From: Fennellomyces sp. T-0311
Taxonomy: Eukaryota; Mucoromycota; Mucoromycetes; Mucorales; Lichtheimiaceae
DNA length: 64,000 nucleotides
Reading direction: 5' to 3'
Assembly (NCBI GenBank): GCA_025266875.1
Contig: JALLLT010000012.1
Coordinates: 434,001-498,000, forward strand
Shown here: piece by piece, positions 11,801 to 23,267 of the stretch
Layout of the letters: every line of letters begins with the position of its first letter
Numbering within the stretch: the stretch's first letter is position 1
Position numbers and translations under genes: made by a program
Notes under the pieces: generated by a model
The model's input: the letters and a program-made list of their open reading frames with translations, nothing else
The model's database searches: none
Told to the model about the DNA's origin: nothing

Positions 11801-14215
11801 GTTACGTTACCAGGAGACAGCAGCAGCACACCGCTGCGATGAACTTGCACGATACGGGTATGATCAAAGACTGTACCAACTGAAACGGTACGTCCAGCAG
11901 TGTAAAAATCAGTGCTGCTAAGTTCTTGAAGCTCTTCTCCGGCAGCCAACACCTGCAGGAGAAGCACTCAATTATACTCTTTCCACGTGGTTCTGCTATA
12001 TTACTTACCAAGGTACTGGATGCCTTTCCGATAAACAAGAGCTTATCAAAGATTTCACCCAAAGAGCGATCTGCACTCCACATGTTTCCTGATCCAGTAT
12101 CGACCGTTGCATCCCAAGCTGTGGCTCCAATCTCTTGATGCAGATTGCCACCCACTTTAACACCCTCAAAGTACTGCTCTTTTCGACATTTGACTGACCA
12201 AACGGCCTCGCAATCGTTTTGATTGAATTTGAATGTCGTAATTGGTCGAATATGGCGCTGCAAAACGCACAGAGCTCCATTCTTGCCATGGCCGGAAGTG
12301 CTTACAAGCTCCAAGTCAGGAAGTACATTCGCATCTGTGCTTGGTTCCTATGACATGATGCATTAATACTTTGTCATGACCCTTCCATCAGGAATATATA
12401 CCTCAGGGCCGTCTGCCTGGCCAATAGCCATATCTGCGATAGGACCAGAGTTGAGCAGCGTGTCGCATACTTGAAACGAGTAGTCGTCGGCGTCTACATC
12501 CCAATCCAGTTAACTGCTATGTACATCAGAACCTCTTCATGCCAACCTACCTCCACTGTAGCGCCATTTGATCAACAGAGAATCACCCACGCGACTACCC
12601 AGGAAAAAATATTCATCATCCTTAATACTGGTAACACATGTGGGTACTGATGCCAAAGGAGTCGACTTTTTCCGCGAAACAATCGTCTGAACGTCGGCAT
12701 CGGACCAGCTAATTTTTGACACATCCATCCCAACCACCTTGCTACCGTCCTGTTTGATTTTGATCGACACCCAATCGCCATTCTGCAAGAATAGTAAACA
12801 GCGACCGCCACTAAGTGTCATTGCAGCAGCCCCATCCAACATTAACTCCAAACCAATCGTTTTGTCACTGTAGATCATCCCCGGGAAATTCGTGACTCCT
12901 TTTGTATAACCGTTTACTGCGACACCAACACCAGGTGACCCCTGGGATACGTGTAAAATCGCATTGCCGGATAGAACAAGTAAACCGTTCACAGGCTTTG
13001 GCATGGCAACGAGTTTTCGACAGTCATAAGGAAGATGATCGAGGGAATAAATGACTGGATAGATTTTTGCTGACAAGTCGAGCGAGATAACAACAACAGA
13101 TACGGTGTCCTTTGAACTGGCTAACCGGCTAGATGCAGTTTAAGTATAGAACTCAATCCAGCTGTTTGAATCTACCTACCCTGTCCAAGTTTGATCCGTT
13201 TGAAAGAGAATTGCCAGTGTTGGTTCGTAGTAATCGCCCAAGAAAGTCATATCAATAACATTTTTGATCCGTCGATCAATGGATTCCAGATCTATTACGA
13301 AACTCGACGAATATGGCCACTTTCTATTCAAGCATCGGTAAGCTTTCGGGCGTTGGTGTACCGTTGAACTATCCACTTACTGGTGCTCATTCGCATTGTT
13401 GGACGTCTCGAGTGCTTCCGACTGTCGAAATGGCAACACGGCAAGCTTGTCGCCATAGAAATTGAGAACAGCACATCGCTGCTGTGGATCAATATGAATA
13501 TCTGGTGGATATGGGTTCGTCAAGAATTCTTTCTGTTTCGCTGTTCAGTTCGCTTCGTTGTTTGAACTTTTCCATGTCTATCAGTCTACCTTAAACTCGT
13601 CTCGTTCGTAGTAATGGATGGACACTGTGACGATAGAGTTTGTCGATGGTGACCATTCCAATAACGACATCTGAACCGATATTTAATATATACCCTACAA
13701 TATCCCAGTTATCAAGGTTACCTTTGCATCGTTGAATGCAAGGAGCAAACTATCACAGCCCTGCTTGCCCCGAGGAGATGCCGTCCGTATAATTCCCATG
13801 GACGCCACACTGCCATTGAGCTTGTATTGTGCGACCAGTTCAAGACGTCCTGACGTCGACTCGAGTGTATCATTTTTCAACGGTTTGAGCTTGGGATACG
13901 CGAGTGCCTTTAACATAGCCGCGTTAATACCTTGTTTTTGTCCAATCGCTTGCTTCGATCTACCTGTTCGTCCTTGTGATTGAAGCGATCTTGTTCATCG
14001 TCGCCTTCCTCAATCTCGCCCTCGTCATCAAAGTTGCTTCCAACAATGCCCGCGTTATTTTCTGCTGGTGTATATTCAACGAAATCGTATATTTGTAGCA
14101 ACGATGCCTTTGCTACAATAAGATTTGTCGCGTCGGGTGCTGTGAATTGACCGTATTTGACATGTTCGACTGTTTGTGGTGGGAACAGTTCTTTATAGAT
14201 TGTGTACGCTGACAT
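8863..14215 (-). CDS. CFT1: CPSF160 / Cft1, cleavage and polyadenylation factor
   Basis: Largest subunit of the nuclear pre-mRNA cleavage and polyadenylation factor; in other species CPSF160 scaffolds WDR33 and CPSF30 for AAUAAA recognition. The start MSAYTIYKELFPPQTVEHVKYG matches the conserved N-terminal beta-propeller opening. Over a dozen exons follow, with an MMS1_N-type region, a middle acidic/lysine-rich insert (KKRKAAEELES to about YDIDEDDDAMLYG, 11440-11200), and a C-terminal CPSF_A region containing GDAQKSVWFLGF, GRRGDFHVG-type propeller blades and the diagnostic GISVVSPIPEKTFKRL, HVAGLNPRAYRL and KQIGTT segments, ending DIDSGIDHF. A TAATAAA overlaps the stop and can serve as its own poly(A) signal. 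The gene is divergent from OCA1 over 496 bp. No frame breaks were noticed, though not every junction was resolved. DDB1 and SF3B3 are related, but the ends are CPSF160-type. Confidence 0.92.
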
Positions 14216-14711
14216 TGCGATCGTTTAAACTGGCAAGACGGGTGTTTTCTTTTTTAAAAGAAAAGAGAGTGTTCTGAATTAGACGTCTCAGAACTATGGG
14301 CTTGAGGAAGCGAACTCTCGACAGACGGTCGTTCTGCGAAAAAAAGACAGCAGTTGCTCAGCTGTTCAATTTTTTTGGTTCTATAAATTCATGCTTTTCG
14401 TTGTATATCTGATCACTCGACAAAACAGGCGGTGGAGGAATGTTATCCTATACACATTTAGCTCGAAGACAACATTACGCTACTGGCATCATCTGACATG
14501 ATTTTAATCCAGTAACCGTGGATACTGAGTTTCCATGTCTGGCTATTTTGCGTTGGCAACGTGCCAGCACCATTGGTATCCACAGCTTCTGACGCGTAAA
14601 TAACCTATCAGTACACGAATTAAAAGGGGAGCGTAATACGTGCGGCACGTATGAGACTTTCAGTCACGACTCTTTCTTCTTTTCTTTCTTCTCCATGCAC
14701 ACACCGCCATC
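14216..14711. promoter_or_regulatory. shared divergent promoter, CFT1 / OCA1
   Basis: 496 bp between the start codons of CFT1 (minus) and OCA1 (plus). It contains a pyrimidine-rich tract next to the OCA1 start (CTTTCTTCTTTTCTTTCTTC, about 14673-14693) and no obvious reading frame. Bidirectional function is inferred from geometry. Confidence 0.4.
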
Positions 14712-15374
14712 ATGAGCTCACAACATTTCATACCACCAGTGGTACGACCTTTGAAACGAGAACAAAAGTCGTGTGTATGGTTAATGCTTTTGTCAGAACT
14801 TTGGAATGATCGAGGAAGATCTTTATCGATCTGGTCAACCTAATGAACTCAACTTTCCATTTCTCGAAAAACTCGGCTTAAAAACGATCGCATGGCTCGC
14901 ACCCGAAGAACCTAACCAACGATTGCAAGTATATGCGTTATACTTTCTCACGAGAAAAACGTTCTAACATGACATTGCAGTTTGGACTTTATTGATGATC
15001 AAGAAATTCAACTCCATCACTTGGGTGTCGTATCCTCTGTCAATGCCTGGGACCCTATTACCGAAGAAGCGGTTCTAGAGGCCCTTGATCTTATTTTGCA
15101 ACCAAGCAACTATCCTATGATGATTATGTGCAATTTAGGACGACATCGCACAGGTAAAAAAAAATCCTTGTTGATGTGTGAGTCTGTCTGACACTTTGCA
15201 TTAGGAACAATTGTTGGTTGTTTACGGAAGCTGCAACGCTGGAACTTAACGTCCATCTTTGAAGAGTATCGTCGATACGCCGGTCCTAAAGTCAGATTAC
15301 TGAATGAGCAGTTTATTGAGTTATTCGATACCGATCTCGTGCGAGTGCCTGCAAACAAGCCTGGATGGCTCTGA
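14712..15374 (+). CDS. OCA1: OCA1-type atypical protein tyrosine phosphatase
   Basis: Member of the Siw14/Oca dual-specificity phosphatase group; Siw14 acts on inositol pyrophosphates, while Oca1 in yeast is tied to oxidant-induced cell-cycle arrest. Exon 1 encodes [10 protein letters not shown]. After a short intron the frame reads [20 protein letters not shown] and [18 protein letters not shown], the hallmark opening of the family. The catalytic P-loop is CNLGRHRTG, a proper Cx5R motif, followed by [32 protein letters not shown] and a C-terminus FDTDLV..NKPGWL. That C-terminus and the NLGRH loop fit Oca1 better than Siw14. The intron before DFIDDQEIQ needs the donor at GC|GTTATA to keep frame. 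The product is about 190 residues, cytosolic, with no signal. The gene converges with the transporter at 15657. Confidence 0.88.
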
Positions 15375-15656
15375 AGCACTAGATTGATATAAATTTTTGC
15401 TGTTCTTCCTAGCCAGAGCGCATCAGGACACGCATACCTGTTGTTACCATTAAAATCTCGTGTAAAAAGATATTGGGTGGGCCACATACACGAAAGCACA
15501 TAAATAGATATCTGGTCCACAATAGTATTCCTTGCAAAAGTCTAGCAAGTGTTATATGTGTTATAACGAAAAAGTTCAACTATGAACAGCAGTTTCTGTT
15601 ATGTTTATGCATGTATTGCTTATAGACAGAGTTCCTTTTGAAATTAAACAGATGCG

Positions 15657-17565
15657 CTAAACTTTTACAAACAACGGTTTTTCTTTTCTGACCCGTACGA
15701 TTAATTGTATGATAAGACTTGCAACAAAGCCTGTAGATACAAAAACTTTATACGAGAGGTATGGCTCGATACGACTTATGCCTTCGATGCCGCTGGCAGC
15801 CGTAGGCCCAAATGCACTGAGTAGATTTGTCAGGAGTACCAAAGATATTGCAGATGGATATCGCTCAATCCCAACGATTGATATCACAACAGGTGCATCT
15901 AAGAACACATTTCAACCTTTAGTAATTCGCCGCTTTACAAAGTCAATTTTTTTGGAAGTGTTCACTCACTTAACGTAAGCATAACGTTTGCGAAAAGCCC
16001 GTATACTGCACAATACGCTTCCAATGCTTCGAAAGTATACGCAAAAGTCCAGATCGTGGAGGTGGTTAATGCCGCCATTGCAGTAAACATAATTACGGTA
16101 TTTAGGCACCCAAGTCGGTCAGCAAGTACGCTATGATGGCTTAAATTAGCGTTATGTATCATTGAACTATTCTATGAATCCAAACCCTGCTAAAAGTGCG
16201 CCTGGTATAGTCATTCCCAAGAGAACAACAGTAGTCATATTTGCTTGCCACGGCTTTAATCCGATATACTTTGCGTATGCTTGATGGCATCAATTAGCGA
16301 CTTTGATGACATCCAAGAGAGCAAAGTGACTTACATGGCAGAAACATATTAGGAATAATCTGAACACATGTCTGGATAAAAATGGCTGTAACGTACAGCC
16401 CCATATTACGTGTTTTAATAACACTCAAGTCGGTTGCCTTCTTTTCTCCTCCATCTCCATTTAATTGATCCGCAGCTTGGCGGTTGCTGGTAATGAAAAT
16501 GCACGTAATGCTTCCAAATACGAATGCAGAAATTGCCAGTATACGAAATATCCTGTGTTCACAATGTGAGTCTTGTACAAAAGTAAAGTTGTCACTACTT
16601 TCGAAACACTTACCATGGCCCGCCAAATCTACTTTCAACAGCAGTCGCGATCAATGGTACAGCAATTCCACCTAATCCAAGGCTACTAAAGAATATACCA
16701 AAAGCTGCACCTCGCTGTTCTTCTTCAAACCACTGTGGTATAACACGAAATGCAGCCTATACTTGTGAAATATGATAAACGTAGTATTAATTGTTGCGCT
16801 GGAAAAGGTTTGCATACTTATTTCACGTACCAATTGAAACATGGATCCAGCACAACCAGTGAAGACGCTATAAAACAAGTATAACTGCCATAGCTATTAT
16901 CGTATCATCAGTGATATGTAATTGGTATACGTACATCAGAAACTACATACTTTCGTTGCTGTTCCGATAACCATTATCCCGCTGGTTGTTAATATGACAC
17001 TCATAATCAGCAGTGGTCTGGGTCCAAGTGTAGAGTAAAGGATATTCAATGGCACCATGAATACCATAAGTATCAAGTTACGGAGACTTCCAATAGTCGC
17101 CAGCTGCGTCGTGATTTCTTTGGAGTTTCCAAAAACTTCCCTTTCAAAATACGCGAGCATGACACCTATTGTGAAGCACTTCAAATTTCAGTCGTCGCTA
17201 TATGGACCGATTCTTATTCACAGATTAAACTGGTTATATACCCCTACATAAATATCATAGATATTGTCAATGTACCCATTTGGTTATAAGCTACAATTGC
17301 ATATACCATACCATGACGATGTAAGGCCATTTGGAATGATTGCTCCCAAAAGAAGAACCGTAATAATAGCCCAACGGCAATGGTTTTTTGTTTCGACCCT
17401 TAAGACTTCCGTATTCTCGCTTTGTTTTTCCGACCATGTAGTTGTATCGTCGATATAATAGGCTTCATATTGCCTCTGGCTCGACAGTGAGTATACATGT
17501 GTAAGTCCCATTATAATACCTACTTTAACTTCTACATTTTCTTGACGCATATTCTGTATGCTCAT
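15657..17565 (-). CDS. MCT-like MFS transporter, intact
   Basis: Major-facilitator permease of the monocarboxylate transporter-like group, expected at the plasma membrane. Start ATG at 17565 (MSIQNMRQENVEVK), with a 60-residue hydrophilic N-terminus. The first helix IITVLLLGAIIPNGLTSSWYG is spliced to VMLAYFEREVF. Then come LGPRPLLIMSVILTTSGIMV, YSVFTGCAGSMFQLV, the loop IPQWFEEEQRGAAFGIFFSS, GLGGIAVPLIATAVESRFGGPW, a variable central loop (NRQAADQLNGDGGEKKATD), ANMTTVVLLGMTIPGALLAG, ADRLGCLNTVIMFTAMAAL and a final helix before the stop, ending KEKPLFVKV. All intron phases checked keep the frame. It is the working counterpart of the broken copy at 1586-3443, from which it differs considerably, so the duplication is not recent. 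The substrate cannot be predicted. Confidence 0.82.
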
Positions 17566-18615
17566 GATTGTGCTTTATAAAGTCTTAGGCGACCGGAAAA
17601 GGGGCGACAAAATAAACGACATAGTATCGAAGCTATTTTATTCGCATAGTTTCGTGAGGTATCTCATCTCCTGCGTAAAAGGGGTGCTTGAACCTATATG
17701 ATCAACAAAGGATGGCTTTTTCCATATGCATAATATGAATGACACCCCTACTTCTCGAAGTATCAGCAGTAAAAAATATGATACAGTGAGCCCCCATTTT
17801 CCCTGTATTTTTTTCCTTCTGTACTGACTGCACCATCCACTGGATTTTACTATCGATTGGCACTACTTCTCTCTCTCGTTTTCGCGTACCCTCCGCGTAC
17901 GTATGGAGAAAACTGGACACCACCGTAAGTTAAATAGTACATATGTCATCCTTTTATGGTTTTCGATGATTATGTAATCTTCGTTACTATAAAATCTAAG
18001 CATACTGCTTATTGAAAGTCATCGAATTTTTCGAGACGCAGCGGAAGGCTGTTGAATTTTGTATTTGAGAATTCCAATGTCACTTTCGTCTAGTACTGAG
18101 GAACTGTAAGCTGACGCTTCGAAAGGCGTGCTGTCTCAACCGTTCATGTGTTAGTACCATGACAATCAACTTTCATACAAAACTGTCTATCGCTCTCAAA
18201 ATATAAATTTAATCGGTTGATCACAAAAAGTAGACCTTTTAATGAAACGAATGCTGGAGTATCATGTTCCTGCACCATTTTAACAAGACTGATGAAGAGA
18301 GTAGTTCAGGACCGCCGGACATACATAGCGGTAGCGTCGAGTTTTCTGGATAAACATCTACAAGTCAATATGATCGATGTTGACTCCTTTAAAAGACCTT
18401 TTGAAACATAACTGGATGATGAAAACTTTTCGTAGAACGAGTGCTACACAGCGCGATGACATCCACAGGCACCGCATTACCTGCTCTGGCCAATCAGTTT
18501 CACAGATGATAGGTGTGGCTTGTAGTGTATATTACAAGCTCAGCATGGATTTTTAAAAGCACTCGAGAACCACTTCACACATCCTCCTCTTTTTTGATTA
18601 GTATCATCTATCAAC
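17566..18615. other. intergenic upstream of RPS4
   Basis: 1.05 kb between divergent genes (MCT-like transporter and RPS4). Only unsupported frames occur. The 60 bp before the RPS4 start are pyrimidine-rich (CACATCCTCCTCTTTTTTG), typical for a ribosomal-protein promoter and leader. Confidence 0.4.
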
Positions 18616-19879
18616 ATGGTTAGTACTCACGCCGAACGACATGCATCATCTGGGTGAACGTGCGATGGATGCATGGATTCTGGATGGATGCGCATGGATG
18701 GATATCAATAACAGATGACTAACACACCAATGCTCTGTAGGCTCGTGGTCCCAAGAAGCACATGAAGCGCTTGAATGCTCCTAAGCACTGGATGCTTGAC
18801 AAGCTTTTGGGTATGTATCAGCCGCCCTTTATGTTGCTGACGGGTTTACCGTGGTTATGATGAATTATCAAAAACTTTTAGTCAAGCTCAACAGTCGTAA
18901 CACCTTTGACGAATTTTTTGATTACTGAACCCACGAAACCTGATCAACATTTACTTGAGATTGATGTCTAACCGATTCTTTGCGTTACAGGCTCGTATGC
19001 CCCCAAGCCCAGCGCTGGTCCCCACAAGACCCGCGAGTGCTTGCCTCTCATCGTCTTCTTGAGAAACCGTCTTAAGTACGCCCTTAACGGTCGCGAAGTC
19101 CAGGCCATTCTTATGCAGCGTTTGGTCAAGGTCGACCACAAGGTCCGTACCGACACCACCTTCCCTGCTGGTTTCATGGGTAAGTGATATTGGATGGGAT
19201 GGGGTTGTGTTTTATGAACTTGGTGATTGATGGCGAGAGCTTTGGCGAATCACGGATGCCTTTCTTTGCTTGGCTTTTTCTTATGGCAGATGTTATCTCC
19301 ATTGAAAAGACCGGTGAGAACTTCCGTCTCGTCTATGACGTTAAGGGTCGCTTCGCCATCCACCGTATTACCGACGAGGAGGCCAAGTACAAGCTTTGCC
19401 GTGTCAAGCGTGTTTCCGTTGGTAAGGGTGGCGTCCCCCACATCGTTACCCACGACGGTCGCACCCTCCGTTACCCTGATCCTTTGATCAAGGCCAACGA
19501 CACCATCCGTCTCGATTTGGAAAACCAGAAGATCACCGACTTTGTCCGCTTCGACACCGGTAACGTCTGCATGATCACTGGCGGCCGTAACATTGGTCGT
19601 GTTGGTATCATCACCCACCGTGAACGTCACGTTGGTGGTTTCGAAATCGTCCACGTCAAGGATTCTTTGGACCGCACCTTCGCCACCCGCATCTCTAACG
19701 TCTTCGTCATTGGTGAAAGTATGTATCTTTAGGTTGTCTTAGGCTGATTTGTGTCTCTGACCTTCTCTTGCTATCTAGGCAACAAGCCCTGGATCTCCCT
19801 CCCCAAGGGTAAGGGTGTCAAGCTCACCATTGCTGAGGAGCGTGACCGCCGTCGCGCTGCTGCCGCTGCCGCTCACTAA
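18616..19879 (+). CDS. RPS4: 40S ribosomal protein S4 (eS4)
   Basis: Structural protein of the cytoplasmic small ribosomal subunit. Exon 1 is only the ATG (18616-18618), directly followed by an intron; further exons are 18741-18810, 18991-19179, 19290-19718 and 19779-19879. The product of about 263 residues begins [20 protein letters not shown] and has the expected eS4 N-terminal domain, S4-like RNA-binding region ([18 protein letters not shown]), central KOW/ribosomal S4e domains ([18 protein letters not shown]) and the C-terminal [13 protein letters not shown], ending in an Ala-rich tail AAAAAAH. Codon use is strongly biased to C-ending codons, unlike its neighbours, as expected for very high expression. 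Intron 1 carries a GGATGGATGC simple repeat and intron 2 carries a probable C/D snoRNA. An AATAAA follows at 19912. Confidence 0.97.
18850..18935 (+). ncRNA. probable box C/D snoRNA in RPS4 intron 2
   Basis: Inside the 180-nt second intron there is a canonical C box ATGATGA (18857-18863) and D box CTGA (18925-18928). The immediately flanking bases CGTGGTT and ACCCACG form a terminal stem with six of seven pairs. A C'-like TTGACGA occurs at 18906-18912; D' is not clear. The 86-nt size and the position about 55 nt before the 3' splice site suit an intron-processed methylation-guide snoRNA. The guide target was not identified by eye. Ribosomal-protein introns are classic hosts for such RNAs. Confidence 0.6.
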
Positions 19880-19911
19880 GTGGTGTAAAATGTTGCTTTT
19901 AGCGCATTTTA

Positions 19912-19917
19912 AATAAA
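19912..19917 (+). terminator. RPS4 poly(A) signal AATAAA
   Basis: A perfect AATAAA hexamer lies 33 bp after the RPS4 stop codon in a T-rich stretch, the expected position for a fungal cleavage/polyadenylation signal. Confidence 0.65.
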
Positions 19918-20214
19918 ACAATGCTTTTGTTCCGAGCCATACATGTATCATATTAAGAATAATTATTTTCTGTATATACCGTATGAAGTGTGTCTATTTG
20001 CGGGTTGTTTATTATCCTCGAAGTCGGTCAAATTGCGTAAAGCCTGTTTATGTTTAGAATGTGCTTATCATCTCTGTCTCCCTTGTAACCAATGAGTAAA
20101 AGGTACCAGAGCATTATCAAATTTATCTTCCACACTTTCAACATGCTTTCGTTCATTGAACTCGGAACTACTGCTACTACGTCTACCACCAATTCAAAGT
20201 TGAACCTATAGTAT

Positions 20215-20418
20215 TCATTGCGCATAGCGAACATCACGAGTGAGATAAGCAATGGTCTCGAAAATGGTTCCCAAGTGAAGCGTTTTCAAAAATGTCACCA
20301 AGCAATAATTGGAGCCATACTGGGCAATACAACATCGACGATCTGAAACACGATAGTCATTGGCCACGAGCCTACAAACGCTAAAGAAATAGTACTTTGG
20401 GTTCACTAGTTTTTGCAT
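20215..20418 (-). CDS. possible small ORF, unknown
   Basis: A 67-codon ATG-started frame between the RPS4 and ARMH3 stops (MQKLVNPKYYFF... ending TRDVRYAQ). Its composition is protein-like, and a second open stretch downstream on the same strand (20028-20252) contains a hydrophobic LIMLWYLLLIGY segment, so a two-exon gene is conceivable. I recognise no family. It could equally be ARMH3 3'-UTR sequence, since it lies just downstream of that gene on the same strand. Confidence 0.2.
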   Translation of the reverse strand: MQKLVNPKYYFFSVCRLVANDYRVSDRRCCIAQYGSNYCLVTFLKTLHLGTIFETIAYLTRDVRYAQ

Positions 20419-20448
20419 GTGTATATGGCTTGACAGCTACGTAAATGT

Positions 20449-22990
20449 TTATTTTGTTTCTTCGACTTTCTCGCGCTGCTCAATCCGGACGATGTAATCT
20501 GTAGTGGCAGTGCGTAGCACTTGCCTGAAGAAACCCATCTCTGCTGGAAGTTCACTATATGAGGTATACCGTTCGACTTTTTCCACTGGAGCCAACTGCA
20601 GAGTATCGAAATTATCCTTGATTACAGCCATTACTTTTTCAGGAGTCAGGAACGTCGTTCGATTAGTTGACTGCCACTCTTCAAGCACAGGGTTAAAGTG
20701 GTTACAGATCATCTTGACGTTATCGAAATCTGAGTATGTTAAGGGTGGCGAGCGATCCGGTGGCGACTTCCTTGAGGTTGTTTTGCTCACTGTTTTATTT
20801 TTCTAATGAGTTATCCGTTTGAAGATATAAATAGGAACTTACCATGCTTTGCTAAAGTAGTAAAATCGTCACTACCACGTATGATTTCGTAGTAAAGAGT
20901 ATCGTAACTTAGCACGTCGGGTAAGAATGTTTCACCATGGCTCACGCATAGGTTAAAAATATTGATAAGCTATGATACACGTTATGCTTCAGCCTTTCCA
21001 AAAAAAAAATTGATGTAATCTTACCGATGAAACGTATCCATCAAAATCCTCACGCGTTTTCAACTCTTCCAAGTTGCTTACAGTGAAATGGAGTATGGCA
21101 GTGAATGCGGCCCAAAGGTCTGCCCAGTGATAATCTTTCGAATTTGGTAAGTAAATGAACATAAGATCACCACACCGTTGTCTTACCTAAGCGTACATTG
21201 CCGTAATTTTTCAAATATAAGAGAATGCGATGTATAATAGATAATGCAAGTCTATTCCAATCGATCAGCACTTGATTTGTTGCTCCTCCAATTAATCATC
21301 TCACTTGTAAGTAACGAGGTCTAGTTTTTTGCGTATGTTATACTTGAGGAAAATTAAAAGCACATCGAGCAAAGAGCAGAACAATGATTGTGGCTTCTTT
21401 ACGAGAGGTATCGGCGTTGGTCGCTGGTAATCACATGGAAATACATGTTTAATAAAGAGAAAATTAGAACGAAGAGTATACCTGGTTACCTGGCGACATA
21501 GCCGTATGGTCATTTGTGATTCTTCCTTTGTCATATACTTTAATACTGAATAGTTTTCTGACAAACAAAGTAGGATCAGGAGTGTCAGTCGTGTATAAAC
21601 AAATGCGCGTGGATTTCGATTATGTTGGAAAAGATAGGACACGTATGAAAGTAATTCAGCGATGGGAATATTGTCCTCCTTTTTCTCGGTGCGTTGAGTG
21701 CAAATTTGTAAAAAGATGGTGATAAAGTGAGGATTCGAACTAATCAAATCGTATAATACCAGGAACAGCGAAGATTCGTACGATGGTCTGAAATGAGCAA
21801 AATTAGCCAAGCATAGCAAAATGCATACGTGTGAATATTTACAGATCTTCGGCTGCTTCTAGGTGATCAATGTCAACAACCGCAGTTTTCGATTTGGAGG
21901 AAGATGGACCTGAGAACCAGCTGGTCATATAGGATACAAATGACTTGGTCACTGTTTCTTCGTCATCTTTGAGTTCTATGTATCGCCTAGCAATTTCTGA
22001 CTATTAGCAAAACCGTATTTGCGCTTTTTTTTGTTACACATACGTTTTCATCGCTGGCAACAATTCCGCATAAAGCGTAACCAGTCTCTATAGTAACTGA
22101 AATGAGATGCGTCGTCTTTCAAGCTCCATAATATCGTTCTAACCTCTAGTACGCGTGTGTCCTTACAGCGAGTCAAACGTGTTAAATACGGGTTTTTGAT
22201 CTCTGACTTGTTGTAGTTCGCCAGCATTCCCCAGAGCATCACCGTATCGTACAGTTCTTCTTGAGCCGTCTCTTTGTTTGTCACAATCTAACGAATTAAT
22301 GAGACATTAATGCCAGTAGATTACATTATTTTGGTGCGTACCTGGATAAATACGTCTGACAGATCATTCTGCATAAAATAACTTGATTGGAGTGTTAGAT
22401 ATCACTTTGGATGGAGGAGCTGCAGCCGTACCCGTTTAAAGTGTTCTGATTCACGTTGTCATTGCCTGTGGACAGTATTATAGCCAGTTGCAAGGCATTC
22501 GAACGGGTCTCAGAGTCCAGTAGTCTGTCTCGAATCGCCTTAACTAGAGCGTTAAACATAGTATCTGCTTGATCGAGACCCGTAAGAAGCTGTAGGATAT
22601 TGAAATGGCTAAGTCGCTTTTTCAGATACAGTTGGCGCACCAGGCACACCAATAGTTCGATACAGTGCACCTGTCGAACACGATCGTTGCGATTGTCATT
22701 GGCCTGTTGCTGAATATAATCAAGACATGCCGAAAACAAACGATTCAAATTATTCGTGACATCCAGTAACGATTCCTCGGAAGTCGATTGAAGGAGATCT
22801 GTGAGAAACGTGATGTTGGGGGTTAGCAAAAAGTACGCATCCCAGAAACGGATGGGATCGTCTTTGTACAACTCGTCGCCCTGGATTGTCGTTAGAATAG
22901 AAGCGGGTTCCTTGCCTCATGGACAAGTACCTTGAACAAAGCCTCGGTAATCTCGACAAACTTCTCTTTGAAGGGCGCTTTTGGAGGCAT
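20449..22990 (-). CDS. ARMH3: ARMH3 (C10orf76/DUF1741) armadillo-like protein
   Basis: Homologue of ARMH3, an all-helical cytosolic protein that in animals binds and activates PI4KB at the Golgi and connects to GBF1/Arf1. The start at 22990 gives MPPKAPFKEKFVEITEALFK, then GDELYKDDPIRFWDAYFLL. Family features include the N-terminal EKF..FxxL repeat region, HCIELLVCLVRQL, ILQLLTGLDQADTMFNALV (compare IINMLMGFDKAELCMKNL in the human protein), VTLWGMLANYNKSEIKNPYL-like (here MLWGMLANYNKSEIKNPYL), a central LLILLCLSENYSVL segment, PIPLVKKPQSLFCSLLDVLL, and a C-terminus with MICNHFNPVLEEW, MAVIKDNFDTLQL and ERYTSYSEL. About ten short introns are present and the protein is roughly 600 residues. Residues 20790-20449 form the conserved C-terminal tail. 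It lies 277 bp downstream of EFR3 on the same strand. Confidence 0.85.
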
Positions 22991-23267
22991 TGTACCAATT
23001 TAAAGTTCATCGAATGAGCTTAGTGTGGATTCTTTTTATGTTTCTGTGTGTGTCACCACAGTGTATAAATATTGCCTCATGCTCTCCTTCTTTTTCTTAT
23101 GCTCATGATATAAAATGTATATTGAACAATGCAAGACATTGGCAGCGAAATATTGCTATCATGGTGCTTCTATGTTTACTTCCACTCCCTGTATGGAGGA
23201 TTCACGAGAGAATGTGTGCTAAAAAGCATATTAATATAAAAGTTAAGTTGGGCCTACTTATTGGGGC

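Noticed and set aside
19250..19654. A 134-codon minus-strand frame inside RPS4
   Set aside because: Antisense shadow of the GC3-biased RPS4 exon 4; Val/Thr/Asp-rich composition with no family resemblance.
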